A stretch of DNA of 9,503 bases from Ignavibacteriales bacterium (GTDB lineage: Bacteria > Bacteroidota > Ignavibacteria > Ignavibacteriales > Melioribacteraceae), in the NCBI GenBank assembly GCA_020059785.1, contig JAGVBL010000139.1, positions 1-9,503 on the forward strand, given 5' to 3'. The notes under the pieces were generated by a model, which saw only the letters and a program-made list of their open reading frames with translations, was not told the origin of the DNA and made no database searches. Shown piece after piece: positions 1 to 6,416 of the stretch. Position numbers and translations under genes: made by a program. Position 1 is the stretch's first letter. Every line of letters begins with the position of its first letter.

Positions 1-2
1 AA

Positions 3-1526
3 AAAAATATATACAACTTATTAATGCTGATGCTGCTCTCAGTTATTTCTATTTCTGCCCAAGGAATGAACAGCGACGGTATGGGATTTATGTTTCCCGA
101 TACTCTAACACAAGTTACACTTTCCGGTAAAGTAACCATTGATACTTCTCTTCCGATGTCAGTTTACTACCTCGATGTTAACGGCGATAACTCGAATGAT
201 TACTTCCTTAACTTCGGTCCTATCTGGTATTCACCGGATAATTCAACAGCAGTACGACCAATGAATGGAGATCAAATTACTGTTATCGGCGGTCAGATTA
301 ACAACTCAATGAACATGAACGGGCTCCCTATAATAATTGTTTATAAAATCAACGGGCTCTTGTGGAGAGATCCATTCGACCCGGCGTGGAATAACTTCGG
401 CAACAACACGCATATCATGGGGCATCATGCCGGTAATTGCAACGGTTATGCTTATGGTGCAAGCGGAACCCCTCCGCAAAATGTAACATTAACCGGAACT
501 GCCTTGGTTGATACAACATACTTTATGAATCACTTCTATTTAGATGAGAATAATGATAACAAGCCTGATTACTTTTTGAATTTTGGCCCATGGTTGTATG
601 AATCTGATTCAGGTGCAAAAAGACCAAGCAACGGTGAGAACGTAACTATTGTTGGCGGTAAATTACAAGCTACAAACGGGCTTGATGTTGTAATTATTTA
701 TCAAATAAACGGAAAAGTTTGGAGGGATTCTTCTTTGATAGGAAAATATTTCGGCGGCGGTTGGATGCGCAAAAATAATTCCAATGATATAATCTCAAAT
801 CCGTTTGATGAAAACGATTTTATTATGATGGGTAACGGCTGGCACATGGGTGGAATGATGACCGATTCTATGTTTGCAAGAATGCTGGAATTGAATCCCC
901 ACAATATTCCTAACAGGAATGGTGAAAATATTTTTAAGTGTTATGAAATAGGTATGTTCTACTCTAACGGTTCTAATGGAATGATGCAAGGTGGTTGTGG
1001 CGGTTTGATGAATTTTGGTGCGAATGCAAATTTCCAGTTTCATTTTAATGATAAGCAAATAAATGCTTACCACATTGACAAAAACAGCTTGAAAGTAAAA
1101 TACTGGAACGACCAGACAAATGCATGGTCTGTCGTTTCAAATGCCGTAATTAATCTTTCATCAAATACAATTTCTTTTTCAACTAATCGGGTTGCCACTT
1201 ACTATATCTTAGTTTCCGATTATGTTACGGCAGTAAATGAAAACGGAGCTGCGCCATTGGGGTATGCGCTTGAACAAAATTATCCCAATCCATTCAATCC
1301 AAGTACAACTATAAGCTACAAGCTGCCAGCTTCAAGTTATGTAACTTTGAAAGTTTATGATATCCTTGGTAGAGAAGTCGTAACGCTTGTAGATGAATTC
1401 AAACAAGCTGGTTCATATAACTCTGCATTCTCCGCCCTGCATTCTGCACTCTCTTCCGGAGTTTATTTTTACCAATTAACGGCCGGATCATTTATTTCAA
1501 CCAAAAAATTTATTCTCCTGAAATAA
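3..1526 (+). CDS. Secreted T9SS-targeted protein with two tandem repeat domains, 5' partial
   Basis: The reading frame is open to the left edge and reads KNIYNLL before the first visible ATG at 24. With the following MLMLLSVISISAQ this makes a signal peptide whose Lys-rich start lies just outside the window, so the ATG at 24 is probably internal. Residues below are counted from that ATG. Two homologous blocks follow, at about 31-118 and 154-236, each with VTL(S/T)G, an acidic D-x-N-x-D-x-x-x-D loop followed by YFLNFGP, then V(I/V)GG, IYxING and a WRD end. The acidic loops could bind calcium. Linkers after each block are rich in Met, His and Gly. Residues 413-500 form the C-terminal type A sorting domain (NYPNPFNPSTT, KVYDILGREV, SGVYFYQL, KKFILLK) that directs export by the type IX system and is normally removed at the cell surface. 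The enzymatic or binding role is unknown. Stop TAA at 1524-1526. Confidence 0.9.
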   Translation, partial: KNIYNLLMLMLLSVISISAQGMNSDGMGFMFPDTLTQVTLSGKVTIDTSLPMSVYYLDVNGDNSNDYFLNFGPIWYSPDNSTAVRPMNGDQITVIGGQINNSMNMNGLPIIIVYKINGLLWRDPFDPAWNNFGNNTHIMGHHAGNCNGYAYGASGTPPQNVTLTGTALVDTTYFMNHFYLDENNDNKPDYFLNFGPWLYESDSGAKRPSNGENVTIVGGKLQATNGLDVVIIYQINGKVWRDSSLIGKYFGGGWMRKNNSNDIISNPFDENDFIMMGNGWHMGGMMTDSMFARMLELNPHNIPNRNGENIFKCYEIGMFYSNGSNGMMQGGCGGLMNFGANANFQFHFNDKQINAYHIDKNSLKVKYWNDQTNAWSVVSNAVINLSSNTISFSTNRVATYYILVSDYVTAVNENGAAPLGYALEQNYPNPFNPSTTISYKLPASSYVTLKVYDILGREVVTLVDEFKQAGSYNSAFSALHSALSSGVYFYQLTAGSFISTKKFILLK

Positions 1527-1542
1527 TCTTTATCTATCATAG

Positions 1543-1574
1543 TGCAAGGTCCTCTAAAACCGGGGGACTTTGCA
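1543..1574 (+). terminator. Hairpin after the T9SS gene, possible terminator
   Basis: A 12-base arm TGCAAGGTCCTC (1543-1554) pairs fully with GGGGACTTTGCA (1563-1574), using two G-U wobbles, around an 8-base loop. It begins 17 bases after the stop codon. No clear T-run follows, so it may act as a 3'-end stabiliser or a weak terminator rather than a classical intrinsic terminator. Confidence 0.5.
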
Positions 1575-1699
1575 ATAATTCTGTATTTACAAATTCTGGT
1601 TGAAACTCATTTTTCTGAATGTTTGATCTATAAATTGTATAAAGCCGATTTTTTCTTATCATCCATATCTTATGGCTAATATTAATTCTTATAACCGCT

Positions 1700-1734
1700 C
1701 ACTGATTACTGTTTACTGATCACTGATTACTGTT
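1700..1734. repeat. 21-base-period direct repeat in a spacer
   Basis: CACTGATTACTGTT occurs at 1700-1713 and again at 1721-1734, separated by TACTGAT, which itself resembles the unit. The result is a small mosaic of ACTGAT/TACTG words. The rest of the 331-base spacer 1527-1857 is AT-rich. Apart from this repeat and the hairpin at 1543-1574 I see no gene or recognisable promoter in it. Confidence 0.7.
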
Positions 1735-1857
1735 ATCATCTTGACTATTTATTTCTAAATTATTAGTTTTTATTAACCCCCCTCAATCAATAGTTCGCAC
1801 AGGTGCGCTGCCCTCACCTTTGCGGCTTTAAAAAGTTTAACAATATTTTATACTTAA

Positions 1858-2295
1858 TTGATTAATTTATTTTACATTATCAAAAATATTTTTCTCCGTA
1901 AACTCTTTTCTGTTCCCAGGCTCTGGCTTCTCTTGCAGAAGTTCTTCAATCATAGTTTCCTATGCTCAGTTATTGGAATAATACGCGATGATCAAAATAG
2001 AATATTGCTCTTAAACCATCTTTACCGTCCGGATCCGCTGGCACTTCCATCCGGATTTATTAAAAAAGGAGAAACACCGCTCGATGCACTCAGGAGAGAA
2101 GTCAAGGAAGAAACAAACTTTAATATCATACCGGTTCGCATAGTTAAGGTTATTTCATCAAACAGTCGTTCGCATCTGGAATTTATTGTCGAGGCAAAAT
2201 ATACTGATGGTATTTTTACACCATCTAAAGAAGTCGATTTTTATCAATGGTCCGATGAGAAGGAAATAACTAACTATCATGATATTATTTCGTAA
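1858..2295 (+). CDS. Nudix hydrolase
   Basis: The protein has a clear Nudix box at residues 66-88: G66, E72, then R80-E81-V82-K83-E84-E85, matching GX5EX7REUXEEXGU except that the last Gly is Asn87. Nudix enzymes hydrolyse nucleoside diphosphates linked to another group, with Mg2+ held by the REVKEE glutamates. The substrate cannot be told from the sequence. The N-terminal stretch (residues 1-35, basic and leucine-rich) and the SVIGIIRDDQNRILLLNH strand resemble the start of short Nudix proteins of the ADP-ribose/NTP type. The length of 145 residues is normal for a single-domain member. No ATG is available: an in-frame TAA lies at 1855-1857, so the start is TTG at 1858 or a downstream rare codon, and no Shine-Dalgarno site is visible. 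It stands alone between spacers of over 300 bases. Confidence 0.82.
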   Translation: MINLFYIIKNIFLRKLFSVPRLWLLLQKFFNHSFLCSVIGIIRDDQNRILLLNHLYRPDPLALPSGFIKKGETPLDALRREVKEETNFNIIPVRIVKVISSNSRSHLEFIVEAKYTDGIFTPSKEVDFYQWSDEKEITNYHDIIS

Positions 2296-2336
2296 GGTTT
2301 TTATTGCATATTTATTCTCAATCAATTAATTTCTAC

Positions 2337-2477
2337 ATGCACTCAAATCAATATTGGATTAAGTCGCATGAACTTAATACCTATACGGCCTCAAGATTTC
2401 CCATTGAAAACAAAATTAAATATAGATGGCACGATATCCCGCATGTTAATTTTTATTTTGAAACAAAAACAAAATAA
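2337..2477 (+). CDS. Possible small protein or gene remnant of 46 residues
   Basis: This is an ATG-started frame ending in TAA at 2475-2477, in a different frame from the Nudix gene that stops 42 bases upstream. The translation is aromatic and basic (for example KYRWHDIPHVNFYFE) and looks more protein-like than random AT-rich DNA, but I recognise no family. The open frame extends back to a TGA at 2280-2282 without another ATG, so it could be a remnant of a larger gene. Little supports expression. Confidence 0.2.
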   Translation: MHSNQYWIKSHELNTYTASRFPIENKIKYRWHDIPHVNFYFETKTK

Positions 2478-2483
2478 AGTTTG

Positions 2484-2495
2484 CGGGCTTGCCCG
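2484..2495. other. Short GC-rich hairpin in the 2296-2617 spacer
   Basis: CGGG-CTTG-CCCG forms a small stem-loop in otherwise AT-rich DNA, a few bases after the 46-codon frame. No T-run follows. The remainder of the spacer up to the methyltransferase (2496-2617) shows no long inverted repeat, no controller-protein gene and no convincing promoter. Confidence 0.3.
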
Positions 2496-2617
2496 GTGTT
2501 AGTATGACGGGCTATGCAACTTAAGACAAGTTATCCCCTCGCGGGTTAATTAATAGTTATATTGCTAAGAAATTTAAACCACATTTCGCTATATTTTAAG
2601 CAAAATTGTAGGATTTT

Positions 2618-3970
2618 ATGCAACAAGAAAATATGTTCCCAATAGTAGCAAAGGAATATACTGCTCGCCAAATAAATATTATTAATTCTCCAAAACAGTT
2701 AGGACATTGTGATATTGATTCTGAACCTTATTTGAAGAAATTAGGAATCGATATATTAAATAAAAAACAACCTATTCAATTTAGTCCTAATGTCAATGAA
2801 GCAATTCATAGATGGGCACCATACGTTCAAGGTTTTTCAGCTTCTTTTGTTCAATCTGTTTTTGACCAATATAAAAATGATTACAAAAATCCCACTGTTT
2901 TAGATCCATTTACTGGTTGTGGTACTGTACAAGTTCAATCTAAACTCAACGGATACAAATCATTTGGGACTGAACTTAATCCTTTGTTAAAATTCATAGC
3001 AGAAACAAAGTTAAATTCTTGGGATGTTTCTCCAAAAGAATTATTAAAAGTTTTCAATAAATTAGATTTATCCCATCATACCAAAGCACCAAGATTCTTA
3101 AAGTCGGAAAAACAATTTTCAAAAGAAGTTTTATCAAATTTAGAAGTATTAAAAGGTGGGATTGATAGTCTATCCTCAAGAACAAATAAAAAAATTATTG
3201 ACTTACTCAATCTCGCTTTTTCTTCAATTCTAGTTGATGTTAGTAAATTAAAGCGTAGTCCTTGCCTCGGTTATTCAAAAAGTAAAAAGGTTGATCCGCA
3301 CGCACCTTTTGTTCTAATGAATCAAAAGGTTTATCAAATCATAGAAGATTTAAAAATCATACAAAGTGAATTCAATGATTTTATTTCTATACCAAGTCAA
3401 GTATTTTTATCAAATTCAATGGAGTATAATCATTCAAATAAGTTTGATTTAGTAATTACATCCCCGCCTTATATGAATGGACTTGATTACGTCATAAATT
3501 ACAAAATTGAAATGGGCTGGTTAAACTTTGCAGATAATCAAACAGAATTGAAAAAAGTAAAAGATGAAATGGTTGTTTGTGATAATGTTTCCAAAGGATT
3601 GATAAGAAACTTTCAGCCAATCTATTCTAATGACTGGATAGAAGATATTAAAAGCAGCATTCAAAGTAATATTCTAAGACGTGGAAAGTACAGACGTCAA
3701 GATATGCCTTTTATTGTTCACAAGTATTTTGATGATATGTACAAAGTATTCAAAATGGTCGTACCCAAAATCGAAAACGGTGGTAGGTTCATTCTTGTAG
3801 TTGGTGATAGTTTAATTGCCGATGTTTATGTTCCTACTGACCTTTTAATTGCTCAAATCGGAAAAGACTTAGGACTAAATATTGAAAAAATTGAGAAAGC
3901 AAGAAATCGGCGATCTGGGCAAATTAGAAGTTATAAACTGCGAGAAACCATAATCACATTACGGAAATAA
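2618..3970 (+). CDS. Type II DNA methyltransferase (amino group, m4C or m6A)
   Basis: This 450-residue protein transfers a methyl group from S-adenosylmethionine to an exocyclic amino group in DNA. Motif I is D96-PFTGCGT (AdoMet pocket), with acidic E119 in GTELNP as the motif II position. The catalytic motif IV is T281-SPPY. The N-terminal HRWAPYVQGFS segment (64-74) just before motif I and the C-terminal basic run ending SYKLRETIITLRK are features I associate with stand-alone amino-methyltransferases of this shape. Motif I precedes motif IV with about 180 residues between, which probably include the target recognition region (for example around KLKRSPCLGYS). TSPPY is common in m4C enzymes but does not exclude m6A. 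ATG 2618 is preceded by a weak AGGA. The GIY-YIG nuclease gene starts one base after the stop, so the two are very likely co-transcribed and this enzyme protects host DNA from that nuclease. Confidence 0.88.
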   Translation: MQQENMFPIVAKEYTARQINIINSPKQLGHCDIDSEPYLKKLGIDILNKKQPIQFSPNVNEAIHRWAPYVQGFSASFVQSVFDQYKNDYKNPTVLDPFTGCGTVQVQSKLNGYKSFGTELNPLLKFIAETKLNSWDVSPKELLKVFNKLDLSHHTKAPRFLKSEKQFSKEVLSNLEVLKGGIDSLSSRTNKKIIDLLNLAFSSILVDVSKLKRSPCLGYSKSKKVDPHAPFVLMNQKVYQIIEDLKIIQSEFNDFISIPSQVFLSNSMEYNHSNKFDLVITSPPYMNGLDYVINYKIEMGWLNFADNQTELKKVKDEMVVCDNVSKGLIRNFQPIYSNDWIEDIKSSIQSNILRRGKYRRQDMPFIVHKYFDDMYKVFKMVVPKIENGGRFILVVGDSLIADVYVPTDLLIAQIGKDLGLNIEKIEKARNRRSGQIRSYKLRETIITLRK

Positions 3971-3971
3971 A

Positions 3972-4871
3972 ATGGAAGAAAAAAGTATTGGTTATTCTGA
4001 ATATCCACCCAATGGTGAAAAAATTGTTAGGGCTAGAACTACAGCACAAATTCGTTCTTGGGAATTTCCTCGTTCTACCAAAGCTTTAGAAAAATTTAAT
4101 CAAGAGATTGGAAGTATTGAGTATCCGGGTATCTATATACTTTTCGAATCTAGATCAAATACAGTATATGTCGGTGAAGCAAAAAATTTATATAACCGGT
4201 TAAAAACGCACAACATTACACCCGAAGAAAAGATAAAGAATTGGGATAGGGTTCTTATTATTAACGATGGTAGGCCAGCAACACAGTCAGATTTTAATGA
4301 CAATGCTATTAGACATACTATTGAAGAATATTTAATAAGATTACTTAAAACAAATAAATATAAAGTTGTTGCTCAAGGAGAAAAACTTTTTCTTAATCCA
4401 CTTCAGAAAGTAATATCCGATTCATTAATAGCGGAATTAAATTTTTTCCTTCTGAAAAAAAACCTTATCACAAAATTACTTGAAGAAAAAATACAAGAAG
4501 AAGTTATGCAAGACGAACTTAAAAAGATTCTTGTTAAGAATGATTATACAATTGATGATTTAAAATCTTATGAAGGAGTCATCAATGGAGAAAGAGTATT
4601 TATTCGTCCCGGAAGCAAAAAGGCAAAAGGTTGGCAAGTTACTTTTCGTGATGTTTTTAAAAAAGCACTAGAAGATGAAAATGGTTCCTTATTGATGCCA
4701 AGAGGAGGAATACTCTTAATTCCTTTTTCAGAAATAAAAAAATGTATAACTGATTCCGATGCATTTAGCAGAAATACTATTGATATATTTATTGCTTTTG
4801 GAGATGACAGTATAAAATTACGCTATAAAGATAATGAGATTGATGTTACGTCATTTCAAATTATTAAGTAA
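3972..4871 (+). CDS. GIY-YIG endonuclease, probable partner restriction enzyme
   Basis: Residues 51-80 carry the GIY-YIG core: PGIYILF (GIY at 53-55), VYVGEAKNLYNRLKTH (YVG in place of YIG at 66-68, catalytic-type Arg76), then a helix with TIEEYLIRL giving the metal-binding Glu (118 or 119). GIY-YIG nucleases cut DNA with one divalent metal. Known type II restriction enzymes of this fold include Eco29kI and Hpy188I. At 299 residues this protein is longer than those. A helical, charged linker (about 150-185) leads to a C-terminal region (about 186-299) I do not recognise, which may bind DNA or set specificity. The ATG lies one base after the methyltransferase stop, which argues strongly for a restriction role. 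A solitary repair or homing-type nuclease is the alternative. The recognition sequence cannot be predicted. Confidence 0.82.
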   Translation: MEEKSIGYSEYPPNGEKIVRARTTAQIRSWEFPRSTKALEKFNQEIGSIEYPGIYILFESRSNTVYVGEAKNLYNRLKTHNITPEEKIKNWDRVLIINDGRPATQSDFNDNAIRHTIEEYLIRLLKTNKYKVVAQGEKLFLNPLQKVISDSLIAELNFFLLKKNLITKLLEEKIQEEVMQDELKKILVKNDYTIDDLKSYEGVINGERVFIRPGSKKAKGWQVTFRDVFKKALEDENGSLLMPRGGILLIPFSEIKKCITDSDAFSRNTIDIFIAFGDDSIKLRYKDNEIDVTSFQIIK

Positions 4872-4888
4872 TATTAATTGAACCGCAA

Positions 4889-5112
4889 TATAACCAGCCA
4901 ATCAACCCGACCGCCTTTTCGCATTCGGGTTTTCTAAAATTCTTGGGTTGGTCGTTCCGTTTTAAGTTTATTGTTCTAAGTAGTTCTATTAATTAACATT
5001 GTTGCAAACTGCACTTGCAAAGAAAGATAAGTGCAGTTTGCTAAATTATTGGCTTTGTCGTTTTAATCTGCATTGCTGTTCTTGGCGGCGGGTTATCGGC
5101 AACGTCGTTATA
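4889..5112. repeat. Structured intergenic element A, attC-like nested inverted repeat
   Basis: The outer boxes are TATAAC (4889-4894) and GTTATA (5107-5112). Inside them, AACCCGaCCGCC (4904-4915) pairs with GGCGGCGGGTT (5084-5094), leaving one bulged A at 4910, with GCC (4897-4899) and GGC (5098-5100) pairing between. A folded strand would thus show an outer box, an unpaired spacer, an inner box with an extrahelical base and a large variable loop, which is the plan of integron attC sites. The boxes do not match RYYYAAC/GTTRRRY exactly. The HEPN gene starts 12 bases beyond the right end. A shorter alternative fold, AACCCGA (4904-4910) with TCGGGTT (4925-4931) followed by TTTCT, could act as a weak terminator for the R-M pair. 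Confidence 0.5.
5004..5041. repeat. Perfect 13-base inverted repeat within element A
   Basis: GCAAACTGCACTT (5004-5016) is exactly complementary to AAGTGCAGTTTGC (5029-5041), with a 12-base loop. It would be a stable stem-loop in RNA or single-stranded DNA, and sits in the terminal loop of the larger element. It is not followed by a T-run, so a terminator role is doubtful. Confidence 0.75.
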
Positions 5113-5123
5113 AAGCATAAAAT

Positions 5124-5774
5124 ATGAAAGAAGAGACAAAAGTTGTTTTCGAAAGATTGAAATATGAAGTCACGCGCTGCCATTATTATTGGATATTGTA
5201 TAGGCAGTTGTTCGGAACAAATAAAAGTAGGATTGATCTGATAAATAAAACAAATCCTTCCTTCCTAGTTATGTATCAAGATCTATTCTTTGATTATCTC
5301 ACTCTTGAATTAAGTAAACTAACAGATCCAGCAGAAATGGGAAAATTCAAGAATCTAACTTTCTTTTTTCTTATTGATTTACTTAAAACTGAGGTGGATG
5401 AAAATACTTATAACAAATTTTATACGATTCTGAATCAATTAGCCGTTGCAACCGAATTCTTCAGAAATAGAAGAAATAAAATTGTTGCTCATCGTGATTT
5501 GGCATATGCTGAACAAAAAGATGAATTTGGAATATCGAAACAAACAGTTGCGGACACATTATTGTTAGCTAGGAATTACTTAAATGAAATTGAATTACAC
5601 TTTTTTGGCAACCAAACAATGTATCGTGAATTCATTACTTATCTGAATGATGATGGGACTGCGTTATTGATAAATCTAGCAAAGTCTCTTGCTTATGATG
5701 ATTTAGTTGAGAAACAAAAAATTCCGGTTCGTTTGTGGGAATCTTTTGGTCAAGTTTTTGAGAAAGCTTTATAA
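5124..5774 (+). CDS. HEPN domain protein, AbiU2-like, probable defence ribonuclease
   Basis: This is a 216-residue all-helical protein. Residues 112-125 read FFRNRRNKIVAHRD and include the HEPN active-site pattern R117-N118-x4-H123 (RX4-6H). The upstream helix FFDYLTLELSKLTDPAEM and KNLTFFFLIDLL match the layout of the HEPN_AbiU2 family (LTDP, then NLT, then RNK..AHRD). HEPN proteins are commonly metal-independent RNases of abortive infection, toxin-antitoxin and other immune systems. AbiU2 is linked to phage resistance. Here no partner gene is adjacent: the gene stands alone between large inverted-repeat elements, with its ATG 12 bases after the right end of element A. No Shine-Dalgarno site is seen. 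Placement beside an R-M pair supports a defence role. A non-immune HEPN protein remains possible, since the residues after 150 are unrecognised. Confidence 0.75.
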   Translation: MKEETKVVFERLKYEVTRCHYYWILYRQLFGTNKSRIDLINKTNPSFLVMYQDLFFDYLTLELSKLTDPAEMGKFKNLTFFFLIDLLKTEVDENTYNKFYTILNQLAVATEFFRNRRNKIVAHRDLAYAEQKDEFGISKQTVADTLLLARNYLNEIELHFFGNQTMYREFITYLNDDGTALLINLAKSLAYDDLVEKQKIPVRLWESFGQVFEKAL

Positions 5775-5840
5775 CATCTTTAATAAGTAAAAAGTCAAAA
5801 GGTAAATACAAGGTTACGTCATATTAACATATTGCACCCC

Positions 5841-5999
5841 ACCGCAAAAGCACGCCAGCAAAAAGTCCTTCCATACGGGCTTTACATAACACCACATTAT
5901 TTGCTTTACATACCTTCCATTTGTAGTTAATCATTCAATCTGTAAATAAACAAAAAAACATATATCGCAAATAATGGGCATTATGTAAGCTTTTGCGGT
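5841..5999. repeat. Structured intergenic element B, long three-block inverted repeat
   Basis: Three perfect complementary blocks lie in nested order: ACCGCAAAAGC (5841-5851) with GCTTTTGCGGT (5989-5999), TTACATAA (5882-5889) with TTATGTAA (5981-5988), and CATTATTTGC (5895-5904) with GCAAATAATG (5967-5976). This makes 29 base pairs with a 30-base one-sided bulge and a 62-base terminal loop. GCTTTACATA is also directly repeated (5879-5888, 5903-5912). It begins 66 bases after the HEPN stop. It could be a cassette recombination site, a non-autonomous mobile repeat or a structured 3' end. No open frame lies within it. Confidence 0.6.
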
Positions 6000-6031
6000 T
6001 ACTTTGCCTGAGATCAACTTTAATAAATAAA

Positions 6032-6163
6032 AGAAAGTTTTTGTTTCGCAAAATAATTTTGTCTGAAATTCGAACAAAAATATTTTGCTCATCTTTCCCG
6101 CCTTCGGCGGGTAAAAAGATTTTGCCTCATTCCGTTTGACACTTCATTCAGCAAAAACTTTTT
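6032..6163. repeat. Structured element D, inverted repeat with central GC hairpin
   Basis: AAAGTTTTTG (6034-6043) is complementary to CAAAAACTTT (6152-6161), and the pairing extends by about two more pairs outward. Smaller complementary words (GCAAAAT at 6048-6054, ATTTTGC at 6082-6088 and 6119-6125) lie inside. The centre is the perfect hairpin CCCGCC-TTC-GGCGGG at 6097-6111, flanked by ATCTTT and AAAGAT, which extend it. No gene is visible. The arms are low-complexity, so part of this pairing may be fortuitous. Confidence 0.4.
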
Positions 6164-6166
6164 AGG

Positions 6167-6209
6167 TTTAGTTTCGCTCGCAACTAAAAAAAGTAAAGTT
6201 CACTTTTTT
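6167..6209. other. Two consecutive small stem-loops
   Basis: TTTAGTT (6167-6173) pairs with AACTAAA (6182-6188) around TCGCTCGC. Then AAAAAAGT (6187-6194) pairs with ACTTTTTT (6202-6209) around a 7-base loop. The second hairpin, ending in six Ts, could act as a terminator on either strand. The following stretch, 6210-6354, shows no gene and no strong structure apart from a short GGTTCA/TGAACC pair. Confidence 0.35.
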
Positions 6210-6360
6210 CAATTGCTCGCTCATTTTGTATCCGCTGCAAATTATTCGGTTCAGTCTTGTCATAGTTTTTGAACCAAAAACATACGCCAATCCTTCACCT
6301 CATAACTTGCTTGCTAATCCACTTTTCTCAATCAACACTTCTTTATTTTAGTTTGTGCTC

Positions 6361-6395
6361 TCCCGCTTTGCGGGAACCTGTCCCGCTTTGCGGGA
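6361..6395. repeat. Tandem pair of identical GC-rich palindromes
   Basis: TCCCGC-TTT-GCGGGA occurs at 6361-6375 and again at 6381-6395, a 20-base period, enclosed by GTGC (6355-6358) and GCAC (6398-6401). Each copy is a perfect 6-base-pair hairpin. Together with the similar CCCGCC-TTC-GGCGGG at 6097-6111 this looks like a REP-type palindrome family used repeatedly in this genome's spacers. Confidence 0.7.
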
Positions 6396-6416
6396 TCGCA
6401 CTTCATTAAAAAGCAT

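Noticed and set aside
701..1073. Two overlapping minus-strand open frames opposite the T9SS gene
   Set aside because: They lie wholly antisense to a well-supported gene, have no recognisable domains, and their composition is as expected from the complementary strand.
2478..2617. A third attC-like element before the methyltransferase
   Set aside because: Only short pairings (CGGG/CCCG, AACTT/AAGTT) are present; no long nested arms or ATAAC/CGTTAT boxes bracket the stretch.
2478..2617. Controller (C) protein gene of the R-M system
   Set aside because: There is no open frame of suitable length or helix-turn-helix coding potential upstream of the methyltransferase.
4904..4931. Stand-alone intrinsic terminator after the nuclease gene
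   Set aside because: The 7-bp stem with a 14-base loop is weak, and the same left arm pairs better with 5084-5094 in the larger element, so I list it only as an alternative fold.
6361..6395. CRISPR-like repeats
   Set aside because: There are only two 15-base palindromic copies with a 5-base spacer; there is no array, no spacer-length regularity and no cas gene.
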